NCBI GenBank assembly: GCA_027579435.1
Contig: JANBPK010001236.1
Location: 1-52,323, forward strand
Source of the DNA: Candolleomyces eurysporus
Taxonomy: Eukaryota; Basidiomycota; Agaricomycetes; Agaricales; Psathyrellaceae
DNA: 52,323 nucleotides
Direction of reading: 5' to 3'
Shown: piece by piece, positions 19,695 through 28,276 of the stretch
How positions within the stretch are numbered: the stretch's first letter is position 1
How the letters are laid out: each line of letters starts with the position of its first letter
The notes under the pieces: model-generated
What the model was told of the DNA's origin: nothing
The model's database searches: none
Seen by the model: only the letters and a program-made list of their open reading frames with translations
Translations under genes and position numbers: made by a program

Positions 19695-20777
19695 TTACAC
19701 ATGGATTGCATATATAGCAAAGGCCAAGGTCTTGCCATGTGCTTTCTGCAGCCAACTCAAATCAATCAATCCATTCAGATTGCCTTCCATTGTGGAACAA
19801 TTTCCAGTAACTGCTCCATCATGGTACCACACCTGGCCTTGCCCGTCTATTATTCTGCAAGTAAAATGATTGGATCCATGATACACAAGTCCCCTGAGTG
19901 TGTACATCTTGCGAGCTCCTTCAATACTGTCTAATGTTATGGTTGTATCTGGGTTTGCAGTGTTGTTCAAGATCTCAAAAATCAGCAAATCTGTACTGGT
20001 ATCCAACCTCATAGATCGATTAAGTAGTCTGATATCTGCACACCTATAGCATGGGTAATGGGTTGAGTCAACTGTGCCATATATGACATGGCTAATCAAC
20101 AGGTTGTCTTTAAATTGCAGTTTGCGTGGAGAAAGAGCACCATTTATCACTGTCAGATTGCCTAGCTTAAACATTCCATCATCCACAGTACATGGGCAGT
20201 AGGTGCATGTCAGCTGCGTCTTGCCAACACGCTTTCTTTCAATGCATTGGGTGATCAGATCATCCAGATAAATAAACCTAGGTCCAAGAGGGAACTTGGA
20301 AGGATCAATCTGATGCAACATAGTACGAACCCTGTCCCTTGCAGCCTCCAGTGTACACTGTCCAGCATAGTGGCTGGCAAAGCCTTGAACAAGAGCAGAC
20401 AGTAAATCACCATTTGCTGCCAATGAGCTGCTCCAGTATGCTTGGTTTGAGACCCATATTGATCTTAAAACAGTAAACCATGCATCATATGCACAGCTAT
20501 AGCTCAGTGCATTCCATTTCATTCCAAGAGGCCCCAAACCAGCAGCTGTGTCACTAGTAGCATGAGAGAGTCTAGATCTTTTGCTATCACTAGGTCCATT
20601 ATTGTCAGCTTGCTTCTTGAAAGTATGGGCAAAGGCAAATGGCTGGTGCAAAACATTTTTCTTTGCTTGGGTTGGTTTAGACAAGGCATCCAGTTGACCT
20701 TTGGGTGTTATTGCTCTTTTTTTTGGGACTGGTTGCTGGGATGCATGGCTTACCTGACCAAATGTACTTAGCAGCAT
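19695..20777 (-). CDS. Helitron C-terminal USP-like cysteine protease domain
   Basis: This 360-codon frame overlaps the end of the helicase frame and continues the same protein after a 1-nt frame change in the run of eight A (minus strand) at 20717-20724; both frames spell P-K-K there. The domain has a cysteine box W-N-A-L-S-Y-S-C-A-Y-D at about residues 86-96 and a histidine box N-H-F-T-C-R-I-I-D followed by W-Y-H-D-G at about 298-316, the order and spacing of ubiquitin-specific peptidases. In between lie C-T-Y-C-P-C and Y-P-C-Y-R-C pairs that could bind zinc as in USP fingers. Many plant and animal Helitrons carry an OTU protease instead; a USP-like fold in this position would play the analogous role. 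Activity is inferred, not shown. Confidence 0.7.
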   Translation of the reverse strand: MLLSTFGQVSHASQQPVPKKRAITPKGQLDALSKPTQAKKNVLHQPFAFAHTFKKQADNNGPSDSKRSRLSHATSDTAAGLGPLGMKWNALSYSCAYDAWFTVLRSIWVSNQAYWSSSLAANGDLLSALVQGFASHYAGQCTLEAARDRVRTMLHQIDPSKFPLGPRFIYLDDLITQCIERKRVGKTQLTCTYCPCTVDDGMFKLGNLTVINGALSPRKLQFKDNLLISHVIYGTVDSTHYPCYRCADIRLLNRSMRLDTSTDLLIFEILNNTANPDTTITLDSIEGARKMYTLRGLVYHGSNHFTCRIIDGQGQVWYHDGAVTGNCSTMEGNLNGLIDLSWLQKAHGKTLAFAIYAIHV

Positions 20778-23118
20778 TGGAGTCTAACAGGCTATCTGCA
20801 GAGCTATATTTCACAGCACAGTGCCACTTTGACATGCATTCAGTTAGACTCAGTTTTGCTGCTTGGAATGAACGAACAAGAGGATAACGCAAGTCACCAG
20901 CAACTGCCTTTGGCAGGACACCCTTGTATCTCATGGAAGTTATCTCATCTAGAATCATGGTCTCTCTAAATTCTTGTCGTAAATAACCTGTTATTGGTGT
21001 GGAAACCTTTTTGGTATCAAAAGGATGTGCAATTACAGTATTAGCTGCATCAGCACTGCGAGACAGGCAGGTGTATAGTGATTGTATTGTTTTGCATCTG
21101 CTAAGATCCACCACATTATACACTCTTGTCTTCCCCTGAGATGCATAGTCAGTCATAGAGAAGTTTGGCAGCAAATTGACCTGACCTCTTTCTATGTTCA
21201 ATATGGTATCATCAGGAAGGTGACACTTGACCTTGTGCTTGGCTCTGATAACAGGCACTGTGTTTTTAGGAAGGCCAGATATCCTAATAGTCTGAGGCGG
21301 CTTGATGAGTCTTACATAGACAGTTTCTAGTGTCATAGTGTTGAAGTATCCTGGCCTGCTGTCCCATCCAACTACAACACCTTCTTGCCCTTTTGTCATG
21401 CATAGTTCAGTAGCATCATTGTGGCGTAAAATTACTGGCATGCCTAAGCACAGTGAGAGCTTTCCTGGAATATGTTCACTGGTATGTGGCTCACAGTTCC
21501 ATAGTAATTTTTGCAGTGACTCAGACAGTAGAGTGCGAGTTGAACCTCGTTTCTTTCTTTTGTTACCAGTTTCAGTAGAATTCTCAATACACCCAAGGGT
21601 GTCAACAGAATAAAAATTCTGCAGTGTTTGATTGGTATCATGTGCAAATCGCACAGAACCAAGGTCATTGTATCTATCCTTATATGAGTTGTAGCATGTG
21701 ATAATGGAAACATTTTTGAAATGGGGAAGTGATAAATCTGTTGAGGTACCACGCCTTGATACTCGGCTGTTTAAAAACTGAATATCTGCCTGTGTGCATG
21801 CACCATACCTCATATTTTCTAGTGCTGTTCTTAATGCAGCATCATCACCACCTGGCTTGTTCTGTCTCATATTTTGCTTCAGAATTACGACTGTTGTAAA
21901 CTGGTGCCATATAAGCTTCCCAATGACAGTCTGTTGCCCAAATAGTGTGGTGGGCAATGTATCATCAGCTGTAGGCTGGTAATAAAGTGCCTTGCCACTT
22001 GTTGGGGGTAGCTGTGCAAAATCACCAGCCAAAATCATGTTAAACCCACCAAATGGCACATCATGGATGTCAGAAATGGCTGACAGTCTTGCACTTATTG
22101 CATACAGCTCATGACATGCTACCATAGATATTTCATCTATGAAAATGTATTTTACACCCTTCAAATGTGTAGCAGCATCATTTACAGATGTTGCCTCAGA
22201 CCGACGGGCTGCACCATCCTCATCCTTTCCTCTTGGGTTAATACCTAGTGCTGAATGATATGTTGAGCCATTCAACAGTGCTGCTGCTGTGCCAGTGGGT
22301 GCCAATACAATAAATCTGTGAGACTCACCCTTAGCCTCAAAGAATCTGATGAGACACTTTATCACCTGAGATTTGCCAGTACCTCCCATTCCACCCAAAT
22401 ACATTTTTAGCTGGGGGGCTGAAACACACATTGCATGGTGAGCAACAATCTTAAAGGCCCGTTTTTGCTCAGTATTGAGGGTAGCATCTGATGCAATCTT
22501 GTTGATAAGGGCTGCATCCTCTTGTTTAGATGGTGTGTAGTCCTCCTGTAAATATAAGAGGTCAACTATTTTTACACTCCCTTCATGTGAGTGGGTTTGA
22601 GCCAGGCTTGGACCAATAGTATTAGACAAAGCTTTAGATGTAGGTGGGCAGTTGGCTAGTTTCTTCTCTTGCAAACATTGCTTGGCATTTTTAATCTCCA
22701 ATTTCCAGTCTGCTGATTGTTTGGAGTAGTTTAGAGGGCCATCAATTAGTGGATCAACATCATCTCTATCAGCTGGGTCACTCAAAGGATTGTCCTTATT
22801 AAGAGGCTCCAAAGTAGGGATGTCAATCTTACCTTGTCGCTTGGCAGTGGGATCAACCTCAAGCCATCCTGTGCGCATGATCATAGTTTGGGCCTCCATC
22901 ATCTGATTGACCTTTCTCTGGCGTATGGTCCCAAGCATATATTCATCAGAGACCAAGCCTTCATCATCAATTCCCAAGCCTAGTGAATCAATGTAATCAT
23001 CATTGTACTCATCTGCATAATCATCATTTTCATCAATACGAGAGAGGCCTTTGGTAAACTGGTTTTGCTTCTTTTTNGAGCTGTGCTTTGTAATCATCCC
23101 GGGCATCCAAGCATTCAT
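20677..23118 (-). CDS. Helitron PIF1-like helicase part
   Basis: An 813-codon frame carries superfamily 1B helicase motifs in order: G-G-M-G-G-T-G-K-S (Walker A, about residues 243-251), V-L-A-P-T-G-T-A-A-A (Ia), I-F-I-D-E-I-S-M-V (Walker B), G-D-F-A-Q-L-P-P (III), and near the end A-S-Q-G-K-T followed by Y-T-C-L-S-R-S (V/VI). This matches PIF1/Dda-type helicases fused to Rep in Helitrons, where it unwinds the displaced strand. The N at 23077 beside a T run separates it from the Rep part; the two frames overlap and clearly belong to one protein. Confidence 0.9.
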   Translation of the reverse strand: MNAWMPGMITKHSXKKKQNQFTKGLSRIDENDDYADEYNDDYIDSLGLGIDDEGLVSDEYMLGTIRQRKVNQMMEAQTMIMRTGWLEVDPTAKRQGKIDIPTLEPLNKDNPLSDPADRDDVDPLIDGPLNYSKQSADWKLEIKNAKQCLQEKKLANCPPTSKALSNTIGPSLAQTHSHEGSVKIVDLLYLQEDYTPSKQEDAALINKIASDATLNTEQKRAFKIVAHHAMCVSAPQLKMYLGGMGGTGKSQVIKCLIRFFEAKGESHRFIVLAPTGTAAALLNGSTYHSALGINPRGKDEDGAARRSEATSVNDAATHLKGVKYIFIDEISMVACHELYAISARLSAISDIHDVPFGGFNMILAGDFAQLPPTSGKALYYQPTADDTLPTTLFGQQTVIGKLIWHQFTTVVILKQNMRQNKPGGDDAALRTALENMRYGACTQADIQFLNSRVSRRGTSTDLSLPHFKNVSIITCYNSYKDRYNDLGSVRFAHDTNQTLQNFYSVDTLGCIENSTETGNKRKKRGSTRTLLSESLQKLLWNCEPHTSEHIPGKLSLCLGMPVILRHNDATELCMTKGQEGVVVGWDSRPGYFNTMTLETVYVRLIKPPQTIRISGLPKNTVPVIRAKHKVKCHLPDDTILNIERGQVNLLPNFSMTDYASQGKTRVYNVVDLSRCKTIQSLYTCLSRSADAANTVIAHPFDTKKVSTPITGYLRQEFRETMILDEITSMRYKGVLPKAVAGDLRYPLVRSFQAAKLSLTECMSKWHCAVKYSSADSLLDSNAAKYIWSGKPCIPATSPKKKSNNTQRSTGCLV

Positions 23119-25996
23119 ACTTGAGATTGAAGTTATTCATAATCGTTCTAAAGTATGTAGAAAAGCTATACTCATTAAAGGCATCATTCCACAATTGTAA
23201 ATCTCCTTTCAGTTCTGCTCCTGTTCTCCATGGTTTAAATAGTGTCAACATTGTAAGGCAATAGAACTCTCTATCACCCTGGTCAGCTCTAGGCATTGGG
23301 CCACCCAATATATTGGGAACAGAGGATGCTTTTGACAACAAGTGGCAATGCACCCAGTGTGTTCGATATTGAGGATGGCTTGATCGAAAATGAATGTAGG
23401 CTGTTGAATTCATGGTTGGGGTCACTTCTTCTGCCTCATTGTCATTATCACTGTCATAACCATCCTCTGCATTGTCGAATATGAAGTCTGACTTTCTATT
23501 AGGAGACTTTAACATACGCTTAGGAAGTTTTTCCTTTTCACAGTACATGACCCAGTCATACAATACCATGTTTTCCAGCTCATCTGGCCGATGAATATAG
23601 TCATCAACCTTTGAACGTACAACTACATTGCCATCAGGGGCCACCCCAAGCAGCAGTCTTTCATCAAATGGCTCAGATTCAACCACAGGGGCAGGCGCAT
23701 TGTTAATCTCCTGCTCACGGCTTTGCCAGAATCCATTAACACGATTCACATATTGCCTCCAATAGAATGGCACAAATGTATGACTTGTATAGTGGTCTGG
23801 ATTGCCAAGCAGATACATGCAAGCCATTGGACTGCCTATTTCCATCTTGGCAGTGAGAGAATTACATATCCTCAATAACATTTTTCTTGCAGTGTCATTA
23901 GTGCTTCCTGAATCACTCAGTAGCTCAGTGTTTCTCTGATATATGTCCAATGCATTTGAAAAAATGTGATGACTTTTTAATGCAACTTTGGTGATATAAT
24001 CTGTTACATATAATACAATTGATTTNACTGAAGTTCCAGACATCAAGCATGAAACATCAGTATTACATCGGAGCAAATATGTTAACAAGGGTGTAAAAGT
24101 GTTNCATCCAGGCCTCCCTTTTTTTNCATGCTTATATGCCCATCAGCAGGGTCTACTACAGTTTCATGATAGAGATCTCTGGGAAACCTAGCAGTACATA
24201 TACCATCCCGATTCAGGCAGCCTTTGGGACCATGGTTGTCAGATACAACTTTGGCTGTTGTATCTGAAATCATGTTTTTCACTACTTTTAATCCCTTCTG
24301 TACACGGCAGCTATGAACATTGGATCTTAGCAGCAGATCATCAGTCTCCTTAGAATATTCATTCCACCAGTTGTTCAGAGTAACACAGCTATTACAATCA
24401 GGCACAGAATTGCTGCTGTGGTTGCATGTTCTGGGAGGTGGAGGTTGAGGCATTCTTAAGGTGGAGTCAGCTGTTTCACTAACATTTGGACCAGAACTAG
24501 ACTCTAAGGTGATAGCATGCAATCCTTGACTTATAGTACAAGGCTTCTCCTTGACTGCATCTGCACTTTGCTTTCTAAGTCCTTCTAGTGTGTTGGTAGA
24601 GAACTCCCCTTTATGACAGAATTCTAAGTAAGAGATAAGGTCTTTCTGAAATTCACAATCAGGTTTTAGCAGTTTTTCACGTATTGTCTGTGGGGATGGA
24701 GAATCTGCAATCCATAGCATCATGTGCATATGCAATGTCAGACGCCCCTGCTGTTCTACAGTTCCATAATATGCTGATGGACGACCATATACACCATCAA
24801 CATTACTTTCATATCCAAAGACATGCTTGATTACAAGCCTAACAAGAATGTCAAAAAATCTGGCTGCTGCAGCAGGGTTGTTGAGCACCAGCAAATCTCG
24901 GTCTCTGCAGGTTCGCAGTTCATCANGTCCATTTTATTTGTTTGTCAGCATAATACAGGCACAAAGGATGCTTGTTATCTGCTGGAGAAAAGGTTATAAA
25001 CCAGTTTGGAGCACCCTTGTAAGATATAAGAGACCATATCTCATTTCTCATGTACTTTTTGCTGGTTAAAAACCCATCAGCATAAGCTCCTACATGGTCA
25101 ATATCTTCAAGTAAAGAGAAACAGTTCTTTTCTGCTTCTGTTTGTGGCTTTATAAACTCACCTTTAGATAGTCTGTCTGCCATGGATGCCAAAGTGTTCT
25201 GATCAAGATGCGCAATTCTACCAGAAATACTTTCAAACTTACTGCGTCTAGAGTAAATGAAGCTTCCAGTGACATTTGCTTTGATTTGCTCTTGGTTAAA
25301 TGCTATCATAGGGAAGTAATAATCTAGCTGGAATCTCTTGTCATAATACATGAGTAGTCTCCGCTTGTACTCCCTATCAGAGATTAACCTGCTGTGTCTT
25401 GACTGACCTATCCCTCCAAGCCCATAAGGGAAAAGCCATGGGAACATCTGAGGATAGGCTTGTGGGTTGTTGTACATAGACTGTGGTGTACTTGAATGAC
25501 CTACAGCCAGCATCTTACCACCCAACTGCAAATGTTGGAGTGCCTTAGCTTTCATAGCTTTGATGGAAAGTTTTTCATACTCAGGTCCAGTAAGTCCTCT
25601 TACTACTAGAGGACAGGGGCCTTCAGAAGTGCCTTGTTCAATATCTACCTCATGTTTGCTCATGGCAAGAGCTTCCTTGTCTGTGGGATCTGAAGATTCA
25701 TCAACCTTTCTGAAGTCCATGGTAACAGGGACACCATTTAATGGGTAGGTATCTAGATTTTCTTTTGATATATACAGGTCACTGTAGTCCACATGGTTAA
25801 GCTTAAGCCACTGCAAAGCCTTTGCCACCTTATTACGTCGAACCAGCATTGGCATTCTCTTTAGGTCATCAGTTGTTGGTTCTTTATGACCTACAAAGAT
25901 GAAGGCAAATACATCCTCCATCTCATTCTTGGGGGGAGGTAGGGCATGATATACCTTTGCAGTGGGAAGGGAGTACATGATGGCATTTGCCACCAT
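23033..25996 (-). CDS. Helitron Rep (HUH endonuclease) part, interrupted by Ns
   Basis: Three frames (24923-25996, 24082-24894, 23033-24088) join across Ns at 24926, 24126 and 24104 into one Rep region. The first contains the conserved L-V-R-R-N-K-V and L-K-L-N-H-V-D-Y block and ends in F-I-T-F-S-P-A-D. The second has Y-Y-G-T-V-E-Q-Q-G-R-L-T-L followed by H-M-H-M-M-L-W, the HUH metal-binding motif, at about 24737. The third has Y-V-T-D-Y-I-T-K near 23990, the catalytic tyrosine motif with two tyrosines. This domain would nick and rejoin the element at its ends. The Ns lie mostly beside short homopolymers, so frames may be continuous in reality. Confidence 0.88.
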
Positions 25997-26017
25997 TTTA
26001 GCTCTGCCAGAGGATAC

Positions 26018-27667
26018 TCAGATAAGACAGCTATTGTGGCGTATTCTTGCTACAAGCATCTTTTCAGCAAATGTTAGTTCTGATAACTCTAGAGGAACTT
26101 CACCTATCCAAAGGCCATTAGCTAGACAGTGTTTTGGGGATTTAGAATTTGTAATAGCTGAATGACAGGTAGGGCACATTCCTGTGCAGTTAGGAGCTAA
26201 CACTGGACCATCCAGACCCTGGACAGGATCTGATTCGGCTTGGCGTTCTTGTCGAGTAACTTCAGGGGCAGTCAAGCAGGAAAGATCAAGACCACCAACA
26301 TCTGTGAGATTCGATAAAGGGGTAAGCTGTCCACAAACAGCGCATCCAGCCTCCTCTATTTTCTCAGGGGTCAGTTCTGCACAGAAATTTGAAATGATTT
26401 GCTCTTGTTTACAACTGCTCAGTGGTTGGGGAGGAAAAGCTGAGTATTCTGGAGCCTTGTCCCGACCTTCGACAAGCTGCTTTAGAATTTCAGCGGGGCT
26501 CTGCAAAGTGCTCAATTCCACTCGGACATTGGCCGGCGCGGGCTTATTTCTGGGGGTTTTGCGAAGAGGTCGAGGAAGTTGACGGAAAACACTTATGAGT
26601 TCGATTTTCAGGCTGCCAAGCCTGTCCAAAAGGAAGGGTAGAATAGCATCTCTAGCACGATGTTCACGGCCTAGGACTATGTGATGGCGCAGGGCAAGGG
26701 CTTTGAGGGCACTCAGCTCCATGCAGGACAATGGAACTTCGAGAGGCGCATCCACTGCGAGATATTCCACTCCACTGTCGACCAAAACCATAGCTTGTGG
26801 TTTGGGCAAGAGGACAAGAAATTCAAAGATATCGTCAGCTTCAAAAGTGCAAGGTTTCCCTTCTGGAAGCTGGTGGTACACCGTCAGATCGTTAAACCGG
26901 AAAGCACAATTAGGAATGTGAGTGGCGCCCCCTAAAGGTCTACGTGGCCTTTTGCAGTTCGAGGACATAGGCGCAGGAGAAAACGAGCTGCATCTAAGCC
27001 AGTCATCCATGCTCGAAAGTACAGTCCGAAGAACAAAGCGACAAACATAACAAGGAATGGCAGCGCCAAAAGCAGCCGCAAAATTGTGCTTGAGATACAT
27101 CGAACGTGTAGCCAGCAGTCGACAGATTACCGCTTTCAAATGCGTCGTTTGAAGGGTAGGCATCAGGATCGGAACCGTGAAGACAGTCCACTGGGGAGCG
27201 GTATAGCGGAGAACTGAGCGGCGGACTCGAGCAGCGGCATGCGGGAGGGTAGTGGCATGAACGCTGTAGGAATCAAAGGACTTGAGCAGCGGCATGCGGG
27301 AGGGTAGTGGCATGAATGCTGTAGGAATCAAATAGGAATCAAAACGGCTGAAATAATTCAAAAACGGAGAGCTATGGGTAACGTTGTGCTCAACGGATGC
27401 AGACAAACAAGGTACCAGCGACGCTGCCGTTAAATTCGCAAAAACCGGCACAGGTGCCGTAGTATATGAGACCGGCCTTTTTGCCGTGTGAGCCAGGGAG
27501 GCCTGCTGAACAGCAGTGAAGGATAGATCGACTGGTAAGTCGTGAACACGTGGGATGGCGGGTGTCGAAGACGCCGAGAATCGGGCCATCGAATCGCCGC
27601 CATAAACGGAGAAACACATCCAAATCAGAAGGATGAAATGGGCTGATATTAAGCGAAGAGGATACAT
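26018..27667 (-). CDS. Helitron N-terminal part with CxxC pairs and DUF6570-like region
   Basis: The last 115 residues hold C-A-V-C-G, L-S-C-L, C-P-T-C and the signature L-A-N-G-L-W-I-G-E-V-P-x-E-L, which I recognise as the zinc-binding DUF6570-like region found upstream of Rep in mushroom Helitrons. The frame ends at TGA (26018-26020) and immediately resumes with V-S-S-G-R-A-K-M-V-A-N-A-I; the family has arginine at the stop position, so the stop is probably CGA mutated to TGA. The upstream 430 residues are proline and serine rich, CpG-rich, and unlike the rest; a 55 bp tandem duplication (27223-27332) shifts frame within them, so much of that part may be leader or non-coding. The true start is uncertain. 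Confidence 0.6.
   Translation of the reverse strand: MYPLRLISAHFILLIWMCFSVYGGDSMARFSASSTPAIPRVHDLPVDLSFTAVQQASLAHTAKRPVSYTTAPVPVFANLTAASLVPCLSASVEHNVTHSSPFLNYFSRFDSYLIPTAFMPLPSRMPLLKSFDSYSVHATTLPHAAARVRRSVLRYTAPQWTVFTVPILMPTLQTTHLKAVICRLLATRSMYLKHNFAAAFGAAIPCYVCRFVLRTVLSSMDDWLRCSSFSPAPMSSNCKRPRRPLGGATHIPNCAFRFNDLTVYHQLPEGKPCTFEADDIFEFLVLLPKPQAMVLVDSGVEYLAVDAPLEVPLSCMELSALKALALRHHIVLGREHRARDAILPFLLDRLGSLKIELISVFRQLPRPLRKTPRNKPAPANVRVELSTLQSPAEILKQLVEGRDKAPEYSAFPPQPLSSCKQEQIISNFCAELTPEKIEEAGCAVCGQLTPLSNLTDVGGLDLSCLTAPEVTRQERQAESDPVQGLDGPVLAPNCTGMCPTCHSAITNSKSPKHCLANGLWIGEVPLELSELTFAEKMLVARIRHNSCLI
27223..27332. repeat. 55 bp tandem duplication
   Basis: Two adjacent copies of a 55 bp unit starting GGACTYGAGCAGCGGCATGC (27223 and 27278) differ at few positions, one being a C/T change at a CpG. 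The unit length is not a multiple of three, yet the frame stays open through both copies. Confidence 0.85.
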
Positions 27668-28276
27668 GAGCTACGGCGGAGGACGAGCGAGAAAGACTTG
27701 GGCGATGGATGGGTCGGTGAGTGAGCAGAAAGAGCAGTCGCGGATCAAGAAGTCGAACTGACGCCAAATAAGGACAAACAGTCGGTGAAAATTGATGAGG
27801 CCTCTGCTCTTCCAACGAGATCTAAGTTACCTTTCCTCCCCCGCACCTTTCCAAGCAGCTGCAAACGAGAACGAGGAAATTTCGACGAATGCTGCAACTG
27901 CCCCGACGGAATTGGGGAGGATCCCGGTTGTGAGGTCGCCGGAAGCTGGGTGCGATAGCCGTTCCGTCGACCATGGAACGTCGATGGCCAGGCTTCGAGC
28001 GATTTACTTCTTTCCGGCTTCGATCCTCCTGCGGTGTCTCTGCTTCGAACCTCCCGCATTCTCCTTCTCTTTCGCTCTTTCGAGCGGCGTCGCTAGACTT
28101 CTATCTTGCTCGCCGATGTGCCTTCAGTTGGGCTTCGTCGCAATGACGCAACAGGCAGGCGAAAACTCGAGAATTCGTTTTTATATCGAGGCGGAAGGAC
28201 GCTGACTATCATTCTTCACCCCCTCCTTATCGAAAGCAGCTTTTTGGCATACGACCAACCGTTTGGACAGGGCACA
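27668..28276. promoter_or_regulatory. Divergent intergenic region, Helitron 5' side and oxygenase-like gene
   Basis: CpG-rich DNA with pyrimidine-rich runs (near 28040-28080) between the leftward Helitron polyprotein and the rightward gene starting at 28277. It presumably contains the Helitron 5' terminus and both promoters. I could not locate a TC terminus with confidence. Confidence 0.4.

Larger units (their letters stand above)
19565..27800 (-). mobile_element. Autonomous-type Helitron, degraded
   Basis: A single minus-strand polyprotein can be followed through about 8 kb: an N-terminal zinc-ribbon/DUF6570-like region, an HUH Rep endonuclease, a PIF1-like superfamily 1 helicase and a ubiquitin-peptidase-like protease. 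That Rep-helicase fusion defines Helitrons, which move by rolling-circle replication and leave no target duplication. Ends were not resolved; coordinates bracket the recognisable part. Breaks are an in-frame TGA at 26018-26020, Ns at 23077, 24026, 24104, 24126 and 24926, and a frame change in the run of eight T at 20717-20724. From 19.6 to about 26.2 kb the element is strongly CpG-poor, while its 5' part is CpG-rich. Confidence 0.88.

Noticed and set aside
20717..20724. Separate gene for the protease at 19695-20777
   Set aside because: The overlap with the helicase frame and the shared P-K-K at a run of eight identical bases indicate one fused protein with an indel, not an independent gene.
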